A stretch of 64,000 nucleotides of DNA from assembly GCF_000429725.1 (NCBI RefSeq), contig NZ_AUCK01000015.1, positions 27,462-91,461 on the forward strand, written 5' to 3'. The position numbers were made by a program, and so were the translations under genes. The notes under the pieces were generated by a model. The model saw only the letters and a program-made list of their open reading frames with translations. It was not told the origin of the DNA and searched no databases. Of the stretch, positions 1 to 8,890 are shown one piece after another; within the stretch, counting starts at the first letter, position 1, and every line of letters begins with the position of its first letter. The DNA comes from Alkalicoccus chagannorensis DSM 18086. GTDB lineage: Bacteria > Bacillota > Bacilli > Bacillales > Salisediminibacteriaceae.

Positions 1-1379
1 CGTTCGACTCTGAATATAAATACATGGCTGTCCTGGCCGATACAGATGAAGACCGCGTTATTTATGTGAAGGGAGCGCCGGACCGGCTGTTTGATATGGC
101 GGCTTCTTCCGATGATGGGTTTGATCGTGATCACTGGGAAAAACTGATGAAAACGCGCACGTCGAAAGGCGAGCGGGTGCTCGCAGCCGGCAGAATCACC
201 GTATCCGGGGAGAAAACCTCCCTCGAGCACGAAGACCTGCATTCGGGGGTGGAATTTCTCGGACTGACCGGCATCATTGATCCCCCGCGCGAAGAGGCGA
301 AAGCGGCCGTAAACGAATGCCGTTCCGCAGGGGTGAGCGTGAAGATGATCACGGGAGATCATAAAGATACGGCCGTAGCGATTGGATATGAACTCGGCAT
401 CGGGGATGGAACCAAAGGGTTGGAAGGCCGCGAACTGGATGCGATGTCCGATGAGGAAATGGAGGAGGCGGTGCTGAAGTACGATGTTTTCGCCAGGACG
501 AGCCCCGATAACAAACTCCGGCTTGTGGAGGCACTGCAGAAGCAGGGCAAAGTCGCTGCGATGACAGGGGATGGCGTCAATGACGCACCGGCGCTGAAAC
601 GGGCTGATATCGGTGTAGCAATGGGCATCAAAGGCACCGAGGTGGCGAAAGAATCCTCGAAAATGGTTCTGACCGACGACAACTTCGAAACCATCGTCGG
701 GGCAGTGGAAGAAGGCAGGCGCGTCTACGCGAATCTGAAGAAGACGATTCTCTATATTCTGCCGACCAACGGCGCGCAGTCCCTGCTGATTGTGACAGCG
801 ATTCTGCTTGGAGCTGTCATGCCGTTGACCCCGATTCAAATTTTGTGGGTCAACATGGTGATTGCGGTTACCGTATCGCTGGCGCTGGCCTTTGAGCCGC
901 TGGAAGAAGGAGCGATGGAGCGTCCGCCTAGGCCTGTGAGTACGCCGCTGCTGACGCCGTATTACATGTTCAGAATCATCTTTGTTTCGCTGTTGATTGC
1001 AGGCGTGACGTTTGCCGTGTATCTCTACCTGCAGGCGCAGGGCGTCAGTGAGACGATGCTGCATGCCGCCGTGCTGCACACTATTGTCATTCTGCAGATG
1101 TTCCACTTGTTCAACTGCCGCAGTGAGCTCGGATTCGCCTTCAACCGGAACTTTTTCAAAAACAAAGTAGCATTCCTCGTATCCGGGGCGCTGATCGTGC
1201 TGCAGCTGCTGATTCTTTACGTGCCGTTTATGCAGACAGCGTTCGGCACGACGGCGCTCACGATAGAATACTGGCTCGTGCCTGCGGGGTTGGGTGTTGT
1301 GATATTTGGTCTGATTGAACTGGAAAAAAGCGTCTCCCGCCGAGTGATCGGCCGAAGACAGAAAGGGGTCCGCGAGTGA
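1..1379 (+). CDS. P2-type cation-transporting ATPase, C-terminal part (5' truncated by window edge)
   Basis: The reading frame is already open at base 3 (FDSEYKYM), so the gene starts upstream of the window; the ATG at 24 is internal. What remains is the end of the nucleotide-binding domain (KGAPD, nt 69-83), the phosphorylation-domain motifs (ITGDHKD near nt 346, TGDGVND at nt 564-584) and the C-terminal membrane domain, with the P2-type stretch LTPIQILWVNMV followed by FEPLEEGAMERPPRP. P2 ATPases pump cations such as Ca2+, Na+ or K+ across the cytoplasmic membrane. The ion-binding helices visible here do not let me choose the ion. The gene overlaps the next one by 4 nt, so they are probably co-translated. 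Family assignment is secure, substrate unknown. Confidence 0.93.
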   Translation, partial: FDSEYKYMAVLADTDEDRVIYVKGAPDRLFDMAASSDDGFDRDHWEKLMKTRTSKGERVLAAGRITVSGEKTSLEHEDLHSGVEFLGLTGIIDPPREEAKAAVNECRSAGVSVKMITGDHKDTAVAIGYELGIGDGTKGLEGRELDAMSDEEMEEAVLKYDVFARTSPDNKLRLVEALQKQGKVAAMTGDGVNDAPALKRADIGVAMGIKGTEVAKESSKMVLTDDNFETIVGAVEEGRRVYANLKKTILYILPTNGAQSLLIVTAILLGAVMPLTPIQILWVNMVIAVTVSLALAFEPLEEGAMERPPRPVSTPLLTPYYMFRIIFVSLLIAGVTFAVYLYLQAQGVSETMLHAAVLHTIVILQMFHLFNCRSELGFAFNRNFFKNKVAFLVSGALIVLQLLILYVPFMQTAFGTTALTIEYWLVPAGLGVVIFGLIELEKSVSRRVIGRRQKGVRE

Positions 1380-1822
1380 AAATACTGATGGAGAGGCCGA
1401 AGCTGTCCCAGCGGCGGCCTCTGGAACTTTTATTGAATGGGAACAAAGCGGCCATCGTCCCTGAAGGAGACGGAGTGAATGCTGCGGTCCACCTCGGAGA
1501 AGAGATCTGGACCTTTCGGGAAACAGGACGGACCGAGGCCGGGGAAAAAATCTATGACGTCTCTCATGCCGGGGGAAGTGAGGTGCTTTACGGTCCCCGT
1601 CCAGAAGATACGCGGCATCTTCTGCGGATGGAGTCGGAAGAACTGATGATCGAATCTGCCATGGGACAGAGCGGGATGGTTCAATATCAAGGACGCGTCG
1701 CCGGGGAAACGAAGACGACGGGGTTTCTCTTCCGGACGTTCTGGGAAATGACCATCGACACAGACGAAATCCCTGCACCGGTGCTTGCAGGGATGATGTA
1801 CATATTCTGGCACACCTTCTAA
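1376..1822 (+). CDS. conserved hypothetical protein, 148 aa
   Basis: I do not recognise this family with confidence. The GTG start at 1376 overlaps the ATPase stop in a GTGA arrangement, which suggests translational coupling; an ATG four codons later is an alternative start. The protein is soluble, has no signal peptide, and ends in a hydrophobic YIFWHTF tail. Its pattern of short beta-prone segments with conserved Trp/Phe and Gly resembles tubby-C-like (LURP-one type) small Bacillus proteins, but this is only an impression. Being directly behind a cation pump it might be an accessory protein, which is inference from position only. Confidence 0.7.
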   Translation: MKILMERPKLSQRRPLELLLNGNKAAIVPEGDGVNAAVHLGEEIWTFRETGRTEAGEKIYDVSHAGGSEVLYGPRPEDTRHLLRMESEELMIESAMGQSGMVQYQGRVAGETKTTGFLFRTFWEMTIDTDEIPAPVLAGMMYIFWHTF

Positions 1823-1859
1823 CCTGGCGCCAGGCCTGCGTTCGACGCCGGCGAAGCAG

Positions 1860-2369
1860 CTAATCCTCGTATTCCGGCTCGTAGTCAAACTCCGTCTTGA
1901 CGGAGAATTCACGCTCTTCGCCGCTTTCCTCTTCTTCAAAAGAAGCGATGGCAATCACCGTGTAGGTGCCGGGATCCGGTCCCATTTCCAAAAAGGAGTC
2001 AAAGCTGTAGTGCCATACTTCCGGGAACTGCGGGCGGATCATGCCTTCGTTGCTGCGGCCGACCCTGACACCGGTCGGGGTGTAGCTGTTCAAGTTTTCA
2101 TCGGCGATACGAAAACGCACGAGCGACGTATACGTGACTTCAACTGGATCCGAACCGCGGTAGGTGAGCGTCGCTTCAAAATCCCGGTTGTTTTCGGCGC
2201 GGATGGTCATGGTGTAATCGCCGTCTTCGACAATGTCCTCTTCCGCATTGTCAACCATAGCAGGCGGTATTTCTGCTGCGGTCGGCTCGGCATCGGTACC
2301 GGACCAGTCTGTCCAGTCCACGGCGCAGCCGCTGAGACCAAGCAGCAGAACAAGCAGGAGAGCTTTCAT
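1860..2369 (-). CDS. lipoprotein with BsuPI-like domain
   Basis: 169 aa. The N-terminus (MKALLLVLLLGLSGC) is a classical lipoprotein signal with the lipobox LSGC, so the mature protein should be anchored to the outer face of the membrane through Cys15. After an acidic linker, residues about 50-160 form a beta-sandwich-like region (NRDFEATLTYRGSDPVEV, then WHYSFDSFLEMGPDPGTYTV) that resembles the BsuPI intracellular proteinase inhibitor domain, which is also found in Bacillus lipoproteins. The domain call is moderate. A ribosome binding site AAAGGAG precedes the ATG. The gene is divergent from the acylase gene that begins at 2535. Confidence 0.75.
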   Translation of the reverse strand: MKALLLVLLLGLSGCAVDWTDWSGTDAEPTAAEIPPAMVDNAEEDIVEDGDYTMTIRAENNRDFEATLTYRGSDPVEVTYTSLVRFRIADENLNSYTPTGVRVGRSNEGMIRPQFPEVWHYSFDSFLEMGPDPGTYTVIAIASFEEEESGEEREFSVKTEFDYEPEYED

Positions 2370-2534
2370 CCGTCATCACTCCTTTGTCTTCCAGCCGGCA
2401 GCACAGGACTGGTACGGCCGGCAGGATTCACGTACAATGAACATGCATTACGTTCCATTCTAGCAGAAACAGTGGTGCTTCGCCTGCATTTTCCATACAT
2501 AGGCGTGCCGCTGTTCATTAAAGGAGGTAGTAAC

Positions 2535-5048
2535 GTGGCCAAAGGACCATCTTTTTCACCTGACAACCGGCCATTCTGGGAGAAGCGCTGGGTGAAAGTG
2601 CTGCTCTGGACATTGGTCGGACTGCTTGCTGCTGCCATCATCGCTGTGCTGATCGCCTACTGGTTCCTGGCACAGAGCCTGCCAGATACGGAAGAGGGGG
2701 CTGTGGAGGCACAAGTAGAACGGGACGTCGAGGTATCGCGGACAGATGACGGTGTCCCCCGTATCGCGGGGGACGACCTGGAAGAAGTCTTCTACACCCA
2801 GGGATATGTCATGGCCCAGGACCGGCTCTTCCAGATGGACATGACACGCAGGCTCGCCGGCGGTGAACTTGCCGAGGTGATAGGGGAAGACGCGCTGGAG
2901 AGCGATGAATACTTCCGGACCTACGGCATGCACCGCGCGGCTGGAGACATGCTCGATTTATTCGATGAAGAAACGGAAAGCATGGTCACTGCTTTTGCGG
3001 AAGGAGTGACCCAGTACATAGAAGAAACATCCGCTGCAGGAGAACTGCCGCTGGAATTCCGTATACTGGATTATGAACCGGAGCCGTGGACGATAGAAGA
3101 CACGGCGGTGGCGGTGAAGTACATGGGCTACACGTTAACGGGAAATTTCACCGAGGAGCTGGAAAATTATGAAATCGTCCGGGAGCTCGGCATGGAAGCG
3201 GAAGCTTTGTTTCCGGATTATGATCTCGACGGGGACTTTCCTGTGATTGATGAAGAGACGACAGGGTCCGGAGAGGCCAATGAGAGCGATGCTGCGCTGC
3301 AGGCGTACAGCGGTCTGGCATCGGAAGATCCGCCCGGTTATGAAGACAGGCTCGATCTGCACGCCCACGCCCCTCCAGCGTGGAACGGCAGCAACAACTG
3401 GGCTGTTTCTGGAGAACATACAGCGTCCGGTGCACCGCTTATTGCGGACGACCCGCACCTCGGACTGGATATACCGGCAGTCTGGTACCAGGTCGAGCTG
3501 GAAGTCGAAGGCGATTTCCATTCCACCGGGGTGACGGTTCCCGGTATTCCCGGTGTCGTCTTAGGGCATAACGGCAGTGTGAGCTGGGGTGTGACGTCGT
3601 TATCGGCTGACTATGAAGATGTGTTTCTCGAACAGGTGAATCCGGAGAACCCGAATGAATACTTATATGATGACGAGTGGGAAGAAGCAGAGCGGGTCAT
3701 CGAAGACATCTACGTGGAGGGAGAAGAAGAACCGCGGGAATTTGTGGTCGATATTACCAGGAACGGCCCGGTGATGAACCGGGTGATGGAAGAAGGCGGA
3801 CCTTATCAGGCGTATTCCATGCGCTGGAGCGGGCTGGAACCTGGAGAGGAATTGAACGGCATTCTTGCGCTGAGCCGGGCAGAAGATGCTGATACGTTCC
3901 GCGAAGGACTCGAAGGGTTTGTGACACCCGGGCTCAGCTGGGTGTTCGCGGATCAGGACGGAAATATCGGCTATCAGGGGCAGGCGCTGATACCGATACG
4001 GCAGGCGTCGGACGGACGGTTCCCCGTGCCTGGATGGGATCCTGATTTTCAGTGGGACGGCTTTGTTCCGCAGGAGGATCTCCCGTCCGCGGCTAATCCG
4101 GAGAGCGGATACATCATGACAGCGAATCACATGCCGGTCGGGGACCAGTATTCGTATGAAATCGGCCGCAGCTATCATCCTTACCGCGGTCAGCGTCTGG
4201 AAACGATGATCGAAGAGCAGCTGGAGAGCGGGGAGCCGTTTACGCTTGAAACGATGGCAGCGATGCAGCAGGATGTGAAAAACGTGCAGGCAGAAGCGCT
4301 GCTGCCGCTCATGACCGAGGGCGTTCGTTCCTGGACAGAAGACATGGAAGCGCGGGGTGCCGACGGTGAGCCGGTCGGCTCCTTATCAGAAGTGGAAGAA
4401 GCAGCGCTTGCAGAAGTGGAAAACTGGGATTACGAAGAAACCGCGGAGGCGTCCGGAGCGCTCATCTGGCAGCTTTGGTATGAAGGACTCCCGGAGCACG
4501 TATATGAACGTCATCTGGAGATTCCGCTCACGAATCATCTTACAAGGCACCATACGATCGAAGAAGGAGCGGATGACGGGATGATGTTCGCCTTTCTCGA
4601 TGAACGGTTCCACGTCCCGTTCGCCCAGGCCATGCGTGAAAGCTTCTATGAAGCCGTGCACCGTGCCGAGGAAATGCAGGGGGATGACCCTGGTGACTGG
4701 GAATGGGGCGACTGGCATCAGCTCAGCCTTTCCCATCCGCTGGGGGCGGTCTGGCCGCTGAACCATGTGTTTGACCTTGGAGGTCAGGCGGTCGGCGGCA
4801 GTGGCGCGACGCCGGCGGCAATGAGCTTTGATGTCGAAACTGGAGAAGCTGATCACGGAGCGGGCTGGCGCTTTATTGGAGATCTGTCCGATCCGGATCA
4901 CTTCTATGATGTCCTGCTGCCGGGGCAGTCCGGACAGCGTCTCTCGCCTCATTACGCCGATCAAATCGACACCTGGCTCGATGGAGACTACACGCGCATG
5001 CCGTATCAGTCGGAGGGAGAGGCGCGTTTCTCTGATGAGCAGCAGTAG
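2535..5048 (+). CDS. penicillin acylase family protein (N-terminal nucleophile hydrolase), membrane-anchored
   Basis: 837 aa. The frame is open from 2010, but I start at the GTG at 2535 because AAGGAGG lies at 2521-2527 with 7-nt spacing and the protein then begins with a sensible membrane anchor (residues about 20-47). The family covers penicillin, cephalosporin and acyl-homoserine-lactone acylases: a precursor cleaves itself into alpha and beta chains and the new N-terminal Ser is the nucleophile. Here the processing site is Gly285/Ser286 in NGSNNWAVSG, followed by PLIADDPHLGL. An alpha-chain motif (TQGYVMAQDRLFQMD, about 88-102) is also present. The N-terminal helix should place the enzyme outside the membrane. 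Substrate cannot be read from sequence. It is followed 29 nt later by the DUF418 gene. Confidence 0.92.
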   Translation: MAKGPSFSPDNRPFWEKRWVKVLLWTLVGLLAAAIIAVLIAYWFLAQSLPDTEEGAVEAQVERDVEVSRTDDGVPRIAGDDLEEVFYTQGYVMAQDRLFQMDMTRRLAGGELAEVIGEDALESDEYFRTYGMHRAAGDMLDLFDEETESMVTAFAEGVTQYIEETSAAGELPLEFRILDYEPEPWTIEDTAVAVKYMGYTLTGNFTEELENYEIVRELGMEAEALFPDYDLDGDFPVIDEETTGSGEANESDAALQAYSGLASEDPPGYEDRLDLHAHAPPAWNGSNNWAVSGEHTASGAPLIADDPHLGLDIPAVWYQVELEVEGDFHSTGVTVPGIPGVVLGHNGSVSWGVTSLSADYEDVFLEQVNPENPNEYLYDDEWEEAERVIEDIYVEGEEEPREFVVDITRNGPVMNRVMEEGGPYQAYSMRWSGLEPGEELNGILALSRAEDADTFREGLEGFVTPGLSWVFADQDGNIGYQGQALIPIRQASDGRFPVPGWDPDFQWDGFVPQEDLPSAANPESGYIMTANHMPVGDQYSYEIGRSYHPYRGQRLETMIEEQLESGEPFTLETMAAMQQDVKNVQAEALLPLMTEGVRSWTEDMEARGADGEPVGSLSEVEEAALAEVENWDYEETAEASGALIWQLWYEGLPEHVYERHLEIPLTNHLTRHHTIEEGADDGMMFAFLDERFHVPFAQAMRESFYEAVHRAEEMQGDDPGDWEWGDWHQLSLSHPLGAVWPLNHVFDLGGQAVGGSGATPAAMSFDVETGEADHGAGWRFIGDLSDPDHFYDVLLPGQSGQRLSPHYADQIDTWLDGDYTRMPYQSEGEARFSDEQQ

Positions 5049-5077
5049 AGAAAACAAGATAGAAAGGAGCTGCTTCC

Positions 5078-6271
5078 ATGCAGCATACTACAGGCCGGGA
5101 GCGAATCCTTCTGCTCGATGTCATCCGGGGAGCGGCGCTTCTCGGGATTGTCCTTGCGAACATGGCTTTTTTCAAATCACCTGTCTTTCAAAAAATGGCA
5201 TCCCTCGATCCGGAGCCGATGCCAGCCGAACCGCTAGACCGTGCGGCGGCGCTGATCGTCGATGCATTGATACTCGGCAAATTTTATCCAATGTTCTCGC
5301 TTCTTTTCGGTCTCGGTTTTTATTTATTCATGACGAGACTGGAACAAAGGGGACTGCAGGCACGTTCCTATTTTCAGCGGCGGTTGACGTTTCTGCTGCT
5401 GCTCGGACTGATTCACCTGGTGGTCATCTGGTCCGGCGATATTCTGTTTACGTATGCGCTCGGCGGCTTCTTTCTGCTTTTCTTTGTGAAGAAGGAGGTG
5501 CGGTCGCTCGTCCGTTGGGGCATCGGCCTGCTGCTGACGTCGAGCCTGGTGATGGGGCTGCTGCTGCTGGCAGGAAATTTTGCCGCTGTCGTGAAGCCGG
5601 ACATGGCGACAGGAGGCGTGGACGAAGCACACAACGTGATGAGCAATGGCACGTGGATGGAGATTTTCTCCTATCGGCTCAGCAATGAAGTATTTCTCGT
5701 GCTATTCAACGAACCCTTTGCTGTGCTGAACGTGCTGGGTATTTTCCTGATCGGCGCGGCGCTAGGAAAAGCTGGGTGGTTTCATGATATGGAACGGCAT
5801 CTGGAAGGATGGAAGAAACTCTGCTTTCATGCCGGGTGGAGCGGGGTCCTGCTGACGATGCTGTTTCTCCTGCTGACGTATCAGGCGTTAGGGCTTCCGG
5901 TGTGGATGTCGGATGCGCTCGGCGAGGGGCTGAACATTCTCGCCGGTCCGCTGCTGATGCTGTTTTATGTATCGGCGGCGGTGCTCATCTGGCACGGGCG
6001 CAGCTTGGAAGTCTGGACGGCTCCGTTTGCCGCTGTCGGCCGGATGGCGCTCACGAACTACATGATGCAGTCCGTCGTGATGGTGCTGATTTTCAACGGC
6101 TACGGCCTTGGATTTTATGGGCAGATCAGCATTTTTAACGGATTCCTGATTGGACTGATGGTGTATGCGGTGCAGGTCATCCTCAGTACGATCTGGATGA
6201 GCCGCTTCGATCAGGGACCGCTGGAAAAACTCTGGCGCCGCTGGACCTACCCGGAAAAGAAAACCTCCTGA
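5078..6271 (+). CDS. DUF418 domain-containing membrane protein (YeiB-like)
   Basis: 397 aa polytopic membrane protein. The opening motif RERILLLDVIRGAALLGIVLANM and the C-terminal stretch GRMALTNYMMQS are the hallmarks of the YeiB/DUF418 family, whose function is unknown although it is distantly related to membrane acyltransferases. About eight to ten hydrophobic segments are visible. The ATG at 5078 has AGAAAGGAGC upstream, and the gene lies 29 nt after the acylase gene, so the two are probably one transcription unit that ends at the terminator at 6320-6352. Confidence 0.9.
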   Translation: MQHTTGRERILLLDVIRGAALLGIVLANMAFFKSPVFQKMASLDPEPMPAEPLDRAAALIVDALILGKFYPMFSLLFGLGFYLFMTRLEQRGLQARSYFQRRLTFLLLLGLIHLVVIWSGDILFTYALGGFFLLFFVKKEVRSLVRWGIGLLLTSSLVMGLLLLAGNFAAVVKPDMATGGVDEAHNVMSNGTWMEIFSYRLSNEVFLVLFNEPFAVLNVLGIFLIGAALGKAGWFHDMERHLEGWKKLCFHAGWSGVLLTMLFLLLTYQALGLPVWMSDALGEGLNILAGPLLMLFYVSAAVLIWHGRSLEVWTAPFAAVGRMALTNYMMQSVVMVLIFNGYGLGFYGQISIFNGFLIGLMVYAVQVILSTIWMSRFDQGPLEKLWRRWTYPEKKTS

Positions 6272-6319
6272 CCGCCTGCAGGGTACAGGCAGAGCTGCCG
6301 GAAAGGCAGCGCACGCAAC

Positions 6320-6352
6320 AAGGCACCGGATCACGTATCCGGTGCCTTTTTT
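6320..6352 (+). terminator. rho-independent terminator
   Basis: AAGGCACCGGAT and ATCCGGTGCCTT form a near-perfect stem with a short loop, followed by a T tract. It closes the acylase-DUF418 unit. Confidence 0.9.
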
Positions 6353-6360
6353 GCATGATA

Positions 6361-6506
6361 GGAATATATACCTTCTCATTCAAGGGGACGGCGGCTCCAT
6401 GCGCTGCTCGGGAAGAAACAAAGAACGTTTTCTTCCCTAAAAAAGCCTGCAGCGACTCTGCACGCCGTTCCGACCAAAAGACGCTGCGCGCTTTTGTTCC
6501 ATGGTA
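6361..6506 (+). repeat. R1 intergenic repeat, first of a tandem pair
   Basis: This 146-bp unit is the clearest full-length R1 copy. It opens with a GGAATGT-type left end and a TCATNCAAGGGGACGG core, then shows three nested or serial pairings: ACGGCG with CGCCGT (outer), GCGCTGC with GCAGCG (middle) and GGGAAGAAA with TTTTCTTCCC (inner). A separate right-hand hairpin (CAAAAG with CTTTTG around GACGCTGCGCG) follows. It lies between two convergent genes and contains no credible coding sequence. Confidence 0.85.
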
Positions 6507-6652
6507 GGAATGTAAAAGTTTTCATACAAGGGGACGGCGGCTCCATGCGCTGCTCGGGAAGAAACAAAGAATGTTTTCTTCCCTAAAAAAGCCTGCAGCG
6601 ACTCTGCACGCCGTTCCGACCAAAAGACGCTGCGCGCTTTTGTTCCATGAAG
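6507..6652 (+). repeat. R1 intergenic repeat, second of a tandem pair
   Basis: This unit is nearly identical to 6361-6506. The differences are concentrated in the first 20 nt of the left end, plus a single base in the inner loop. The 146-bp period, head-to-tail, suggests a recent duplication. The remaining bases up to 6743 hold a weak stem (GCTTCTGG with CCAGAAGC) that could terminate ectD on the minus strand; I see nothing else there. Confidence 0.85.
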
Positions 6653-6743
6653 GAGCTGCAGCGGCGGAATCCGTTCCGACTGGAAGCCGATCCGTGCTTC
6701 TGGTCAACTGGGGAAATGAGTAATCATGCCAGAAGCGCTTGTT

Positions 6744-7673
6744 CTAGCTGTGATGAAGCTGGTCGCGCCCCGGGTGAATCGGCTTGATATTGTTTCGGTT
6801 AGCCAGGAATTCCGGCCGTGGTCCCTGGCCGGAAAACGGCTCCTGCAGCTGGTTCTCGATCGAGTTGTAGACGAAGAACACATTGCTGCGGTCGTATGGG
6901 GAAATGTTTCCGGCGGAGCCGTGCATCGTGTTGCAGTCAAAGAAGAGAACCGAGCCGGCCGGACCGGTAGCACGGTCGATCTGTCCGTCAGCCTGATCAA
7001 CAAGCCAAGACATGCTGTCGTTGTCCGGGACACCGGACTCCTGCTTTTTCAGCGACTCCTTGTAGTTGCCTTCCGGCGTCATGCCCGGGCAGGACACATA
7101 CCAGTTCTGCGATCCTGGAATGAGCATCAGCGGCCCGTTGAACTCGTAATTGTCGGTCAGCACGATCGAGCAGCTGACGGCACGCATGTCCGGCATCCCG
7201 TCCTCTACATGCCACGTTTCGAAATCAGAGTGCCAATAGAATTCTTTCCCCTTAAAGCCCGGCTTGAAGTTGATGCGGGACTGGGTGATATAAACCTGGC
7301 TTGCCAGAAGCTGCTCCGCAATTTTCACGATTCGTTCGTTTTTACTCAGTGCTTCAAAAAACCCCCCGTCTTTATGGATCTCAAAAACAGAACGAATCTC
7401 GTTGCTTCCGGGCTCTTTAATGACATCGTCAGCATCGCGGGACTTGTTACGGTCCATGAGCTGGCGCAGTTCTTCTTTCAGAATCTTAACTTCTTCCTCA
7501 TTGAACAGTCTTTCCTTGAGTAAGTATCCCTGCTCATCAAACCGCTTCATTTCCTCTTTGGTAAGCGGACCATCGCTGTCAGCCTTCTGATGAATGACGG
7601 GATCCTTTCGTTCAAGAATCTCTGCTTTGTTTCCTGTGCGGGATGGGTACTTATCGACTTTTGTCTGTGCCAT
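6744..7673 (-). CDS. ectD: ectoine hydroxylase EctD
   Basis: 309 aa, the normal length for EctD, an Fe(II)/2-oxoglutarate dioxygenase that converts the cytoplasmic osmolyte ectoine to 5-hydroxyectoine. The EctD signature is present: FYWHSDFETWH (residues 145-155) followed by EDGMPDMRAVSCSIVLTDN. The iron ligands are His148, Asp150 and His251 (TMHGS). The start is supported by AAAGGAGG upstream. No ectA, ectB or ectC lies in the window, so the gene is separated here from the ectoine-synthesis genes, or the cell imports ectoine. The upstream sigma-B-like promoter fits osmotic or general-stress control. Assignment is very secure. Confidence 0.97.
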   Translation of the reverse strand: MAQTKVDKYPSRTGNKAEILERKDPVIHQKADSDGPLTKEEMKRFDEQGYLLKERLFNEEEVKILKEELRQLMDRNKSRDADDVIKEPGSNEIRSVFEIHKDGGFFEALSKNERIVKIAEQLLASQVYITQSRINFKPGFKGKEFYWHSDFETWHVEDGMPDMRAVSCSIVLTDNYEFNGPLMLIPGSQNWYVSCPGMTPEGNYKESLKKQESGVPDNDSMSWLVDQADGQIDRATGPAGSVLFFDCNTMHGSAGNISPYDRSNVFFVYNSIENQLQEPFSGQGPRPEFLANRNNIKPIHPGRDQLHHS

Positions 7674-7733
7674 TGTGTTCCTCCTTTTTCTTGATTGGTG
7701 ATTGGCCCTTTAGAAGAGCTCCTGCTGAGTAGA

Positions 7734-7758
7734 GTACCCTTAAAATAAACGGATAAAC
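7734..7758 (-). promoter_or_regulatory. sigma-B-like promoter of ectD
   Basis: Read on the minus strand: GTTTAT (7758-7753), 13-nt spacer, GGGTAC (7739-7734). This closely matches the general-stress sigma-B pattern GTTTAA-N12-15-GGGTAT, and it sits about 60 nt ahead of the ectD start. It is a pattern match only. Confidence 0.6.
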
Positions 7759-7994
7759 ACATATTTTCTTATTTTATGGTCTTTTTATATGTTATTTATC
7801 TAGTCCTATCGTTAACGACAGATGAAGGGAGCTTCCTGGAGATAGGGAGACATATCCTGGTGAAAAAACAGCATGCGTTCCAAAGAGACGGCTGAGGAAG
7901 CCGGATGCGCCGCAGGATCGCGGAATACGTTGTTTGAATCAGCAGGATTCGGGAACGAGGTTGTTGTGACTATAATGAAAAAGGTGGTTAAATC

Positions 7995-8741
7995 ATGAGT
8001 TCATGGAACGGAAAAACAGTCGTTATTACTGGTGCAAGCAGTGGAATCGGCGAAGCGACGGCAGAGCGCTTCGTTCAGGAAGGCGCGAATGTGGTTCTCG
8101 GGGCCCGCCGGGAAGAGCGGCTGCAGGAAATCCAGTCCAAGCTGTCCGGTGAACCTGGTGAGGTGTCATATCAAAGCGTGGATGTGACGTCCCAGGAGCA
8201 GGTGGAGAGCCTGATTCAGCATGCCATAGATAAGTTCGGCCAGGTGGACGTGCTGTTCAATAATGCTGGTCTGATGCCGCTCAGCTTTATGAAAAACAAA
8301 AAAGTAGATGAGTGGGAGCAGATGGTTGATGTGAATATCAAAGGGGTGCTGTACGGAGTCGGCGCTGTCCTTCCACACATGCTGGAGCGTAACGAAGGGC
8401 ACATCATTACGACGTCGTCCATCGCCGGACATGAAATTATGCCGGCAGGAGCAGTTTACTGCGGCACGAAGTTTGCGGCCCGGGTAATCATGGAAGGGCT
8501 CGGCAAGGAAGTCGCGCAGAGTAACGTCCGTACGACCAGCATCTCGCCGGGGATTGTCGAAACAGAGCTGATGAGTACCATCACGGATGAAGACGTACAC
8601 GACATGCTGAAGAACTGGAACATGGATGAGCTGACGCCGCTGCAGAGCAAAGACATTGCGGAAGCTGTTTTCTACACGGTAAACCAGCCGCAGCACGTCG
8701 ATGTGAACGAAGTCATCGTCCGACCGAACAACCAGGGCTGA
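7995..8741 (+). CDS. SDR family NAD(P)-dependent oxidoreductase
   Basis: 248 aa classical short-chain dehydrogenase. The cofactor loop is TGASSGIGE (residues 12-20), NNAG is at 89-92, and the catalytic triad is Ser142, Tyr155 and Lys159 (YCGTK). Arg residues after the second beta strand (ARREERL) favour NADP(H). It resembles the YdfG-type group acting on small hydroxy-acids or aldehydes, but the substrate is not determinable. AAGGTGG precedes the ATG and a TATAAT box lies at 7971-7976 with no good -35. It is monocistronic, ends at a strong terminator and is divergent from ectD. Confidence 0.92.
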   Translation: MSSWNGKTVVITGASSGIGEATAERFVQEGANVVLGARREERLQEIQSKLSGEPGEVSYQSVDVTSQEQVESLIQHAIDKFGQVDVLFNNAGLMPLSFMKNKKVDEWEQMVDVNIKGVLYGVGAVLPHMLERNEGHIITTSSIAGHEIMPAGAVYCGTKFAARVIMEGLGKEVAQSNVRTTSISPGIVETELMSTITDEDVHDMLKNWNMDELTPLQSKDIAEAVFYTVNQPQHVDVNEVIVRPNNQG

Positions 8742-8797
8742 TCCCCTCTCAGCCTCAGGGCGGTCAAACCGACTTTTTCACAACTGGACACGAGGAC

Positions 8798-8838
8798 AAA
8801 AGAGCCACGCCGGGAGAGAACGCCGGCGTGGCTCTTTT
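8798..8838 (+). terminator. rho-independent terminator
   Basis: AAAAGAGCCACGCCGG pairs with CCGGCGTGGCTCTTTT around a 9-nt loop. The symmetrical A and T runs mean it could work in both directions. It ends the SDR gene. Confidence 0.9.
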
Positions 8839-8890
8839 GAATGTATACGTTTTTCATACAGGGTGACGGCGGCATTCTCGGCTGCGCGGA
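8837..8890 (+). repeat. R1 repeat, left part only
   Basis: The left end (GAATGTATACGTTTTTCATACA) and GGGTGACGGCGGC core of R1 abut the SDR terminator. The similarity fades after about base 8890, so this is a truncated copy. Confidence 0.7.

Noticed and set aside
2010..2534. N-terminal extension of the penicillin acylase frame
   Set aside because: It runs antisense through the lipoprotein gene at 1860-2369 and has no ribosome binding site; GTG at 2535 with AAGGAGG is a far better start.
6376..6707. two similar small minus-strand frames of 61-63 codons
   Set aside because: They are the R1 tandem read as protein; coding-like similarity is only that of the DNA repeat, and both lack ribosome binding sites.
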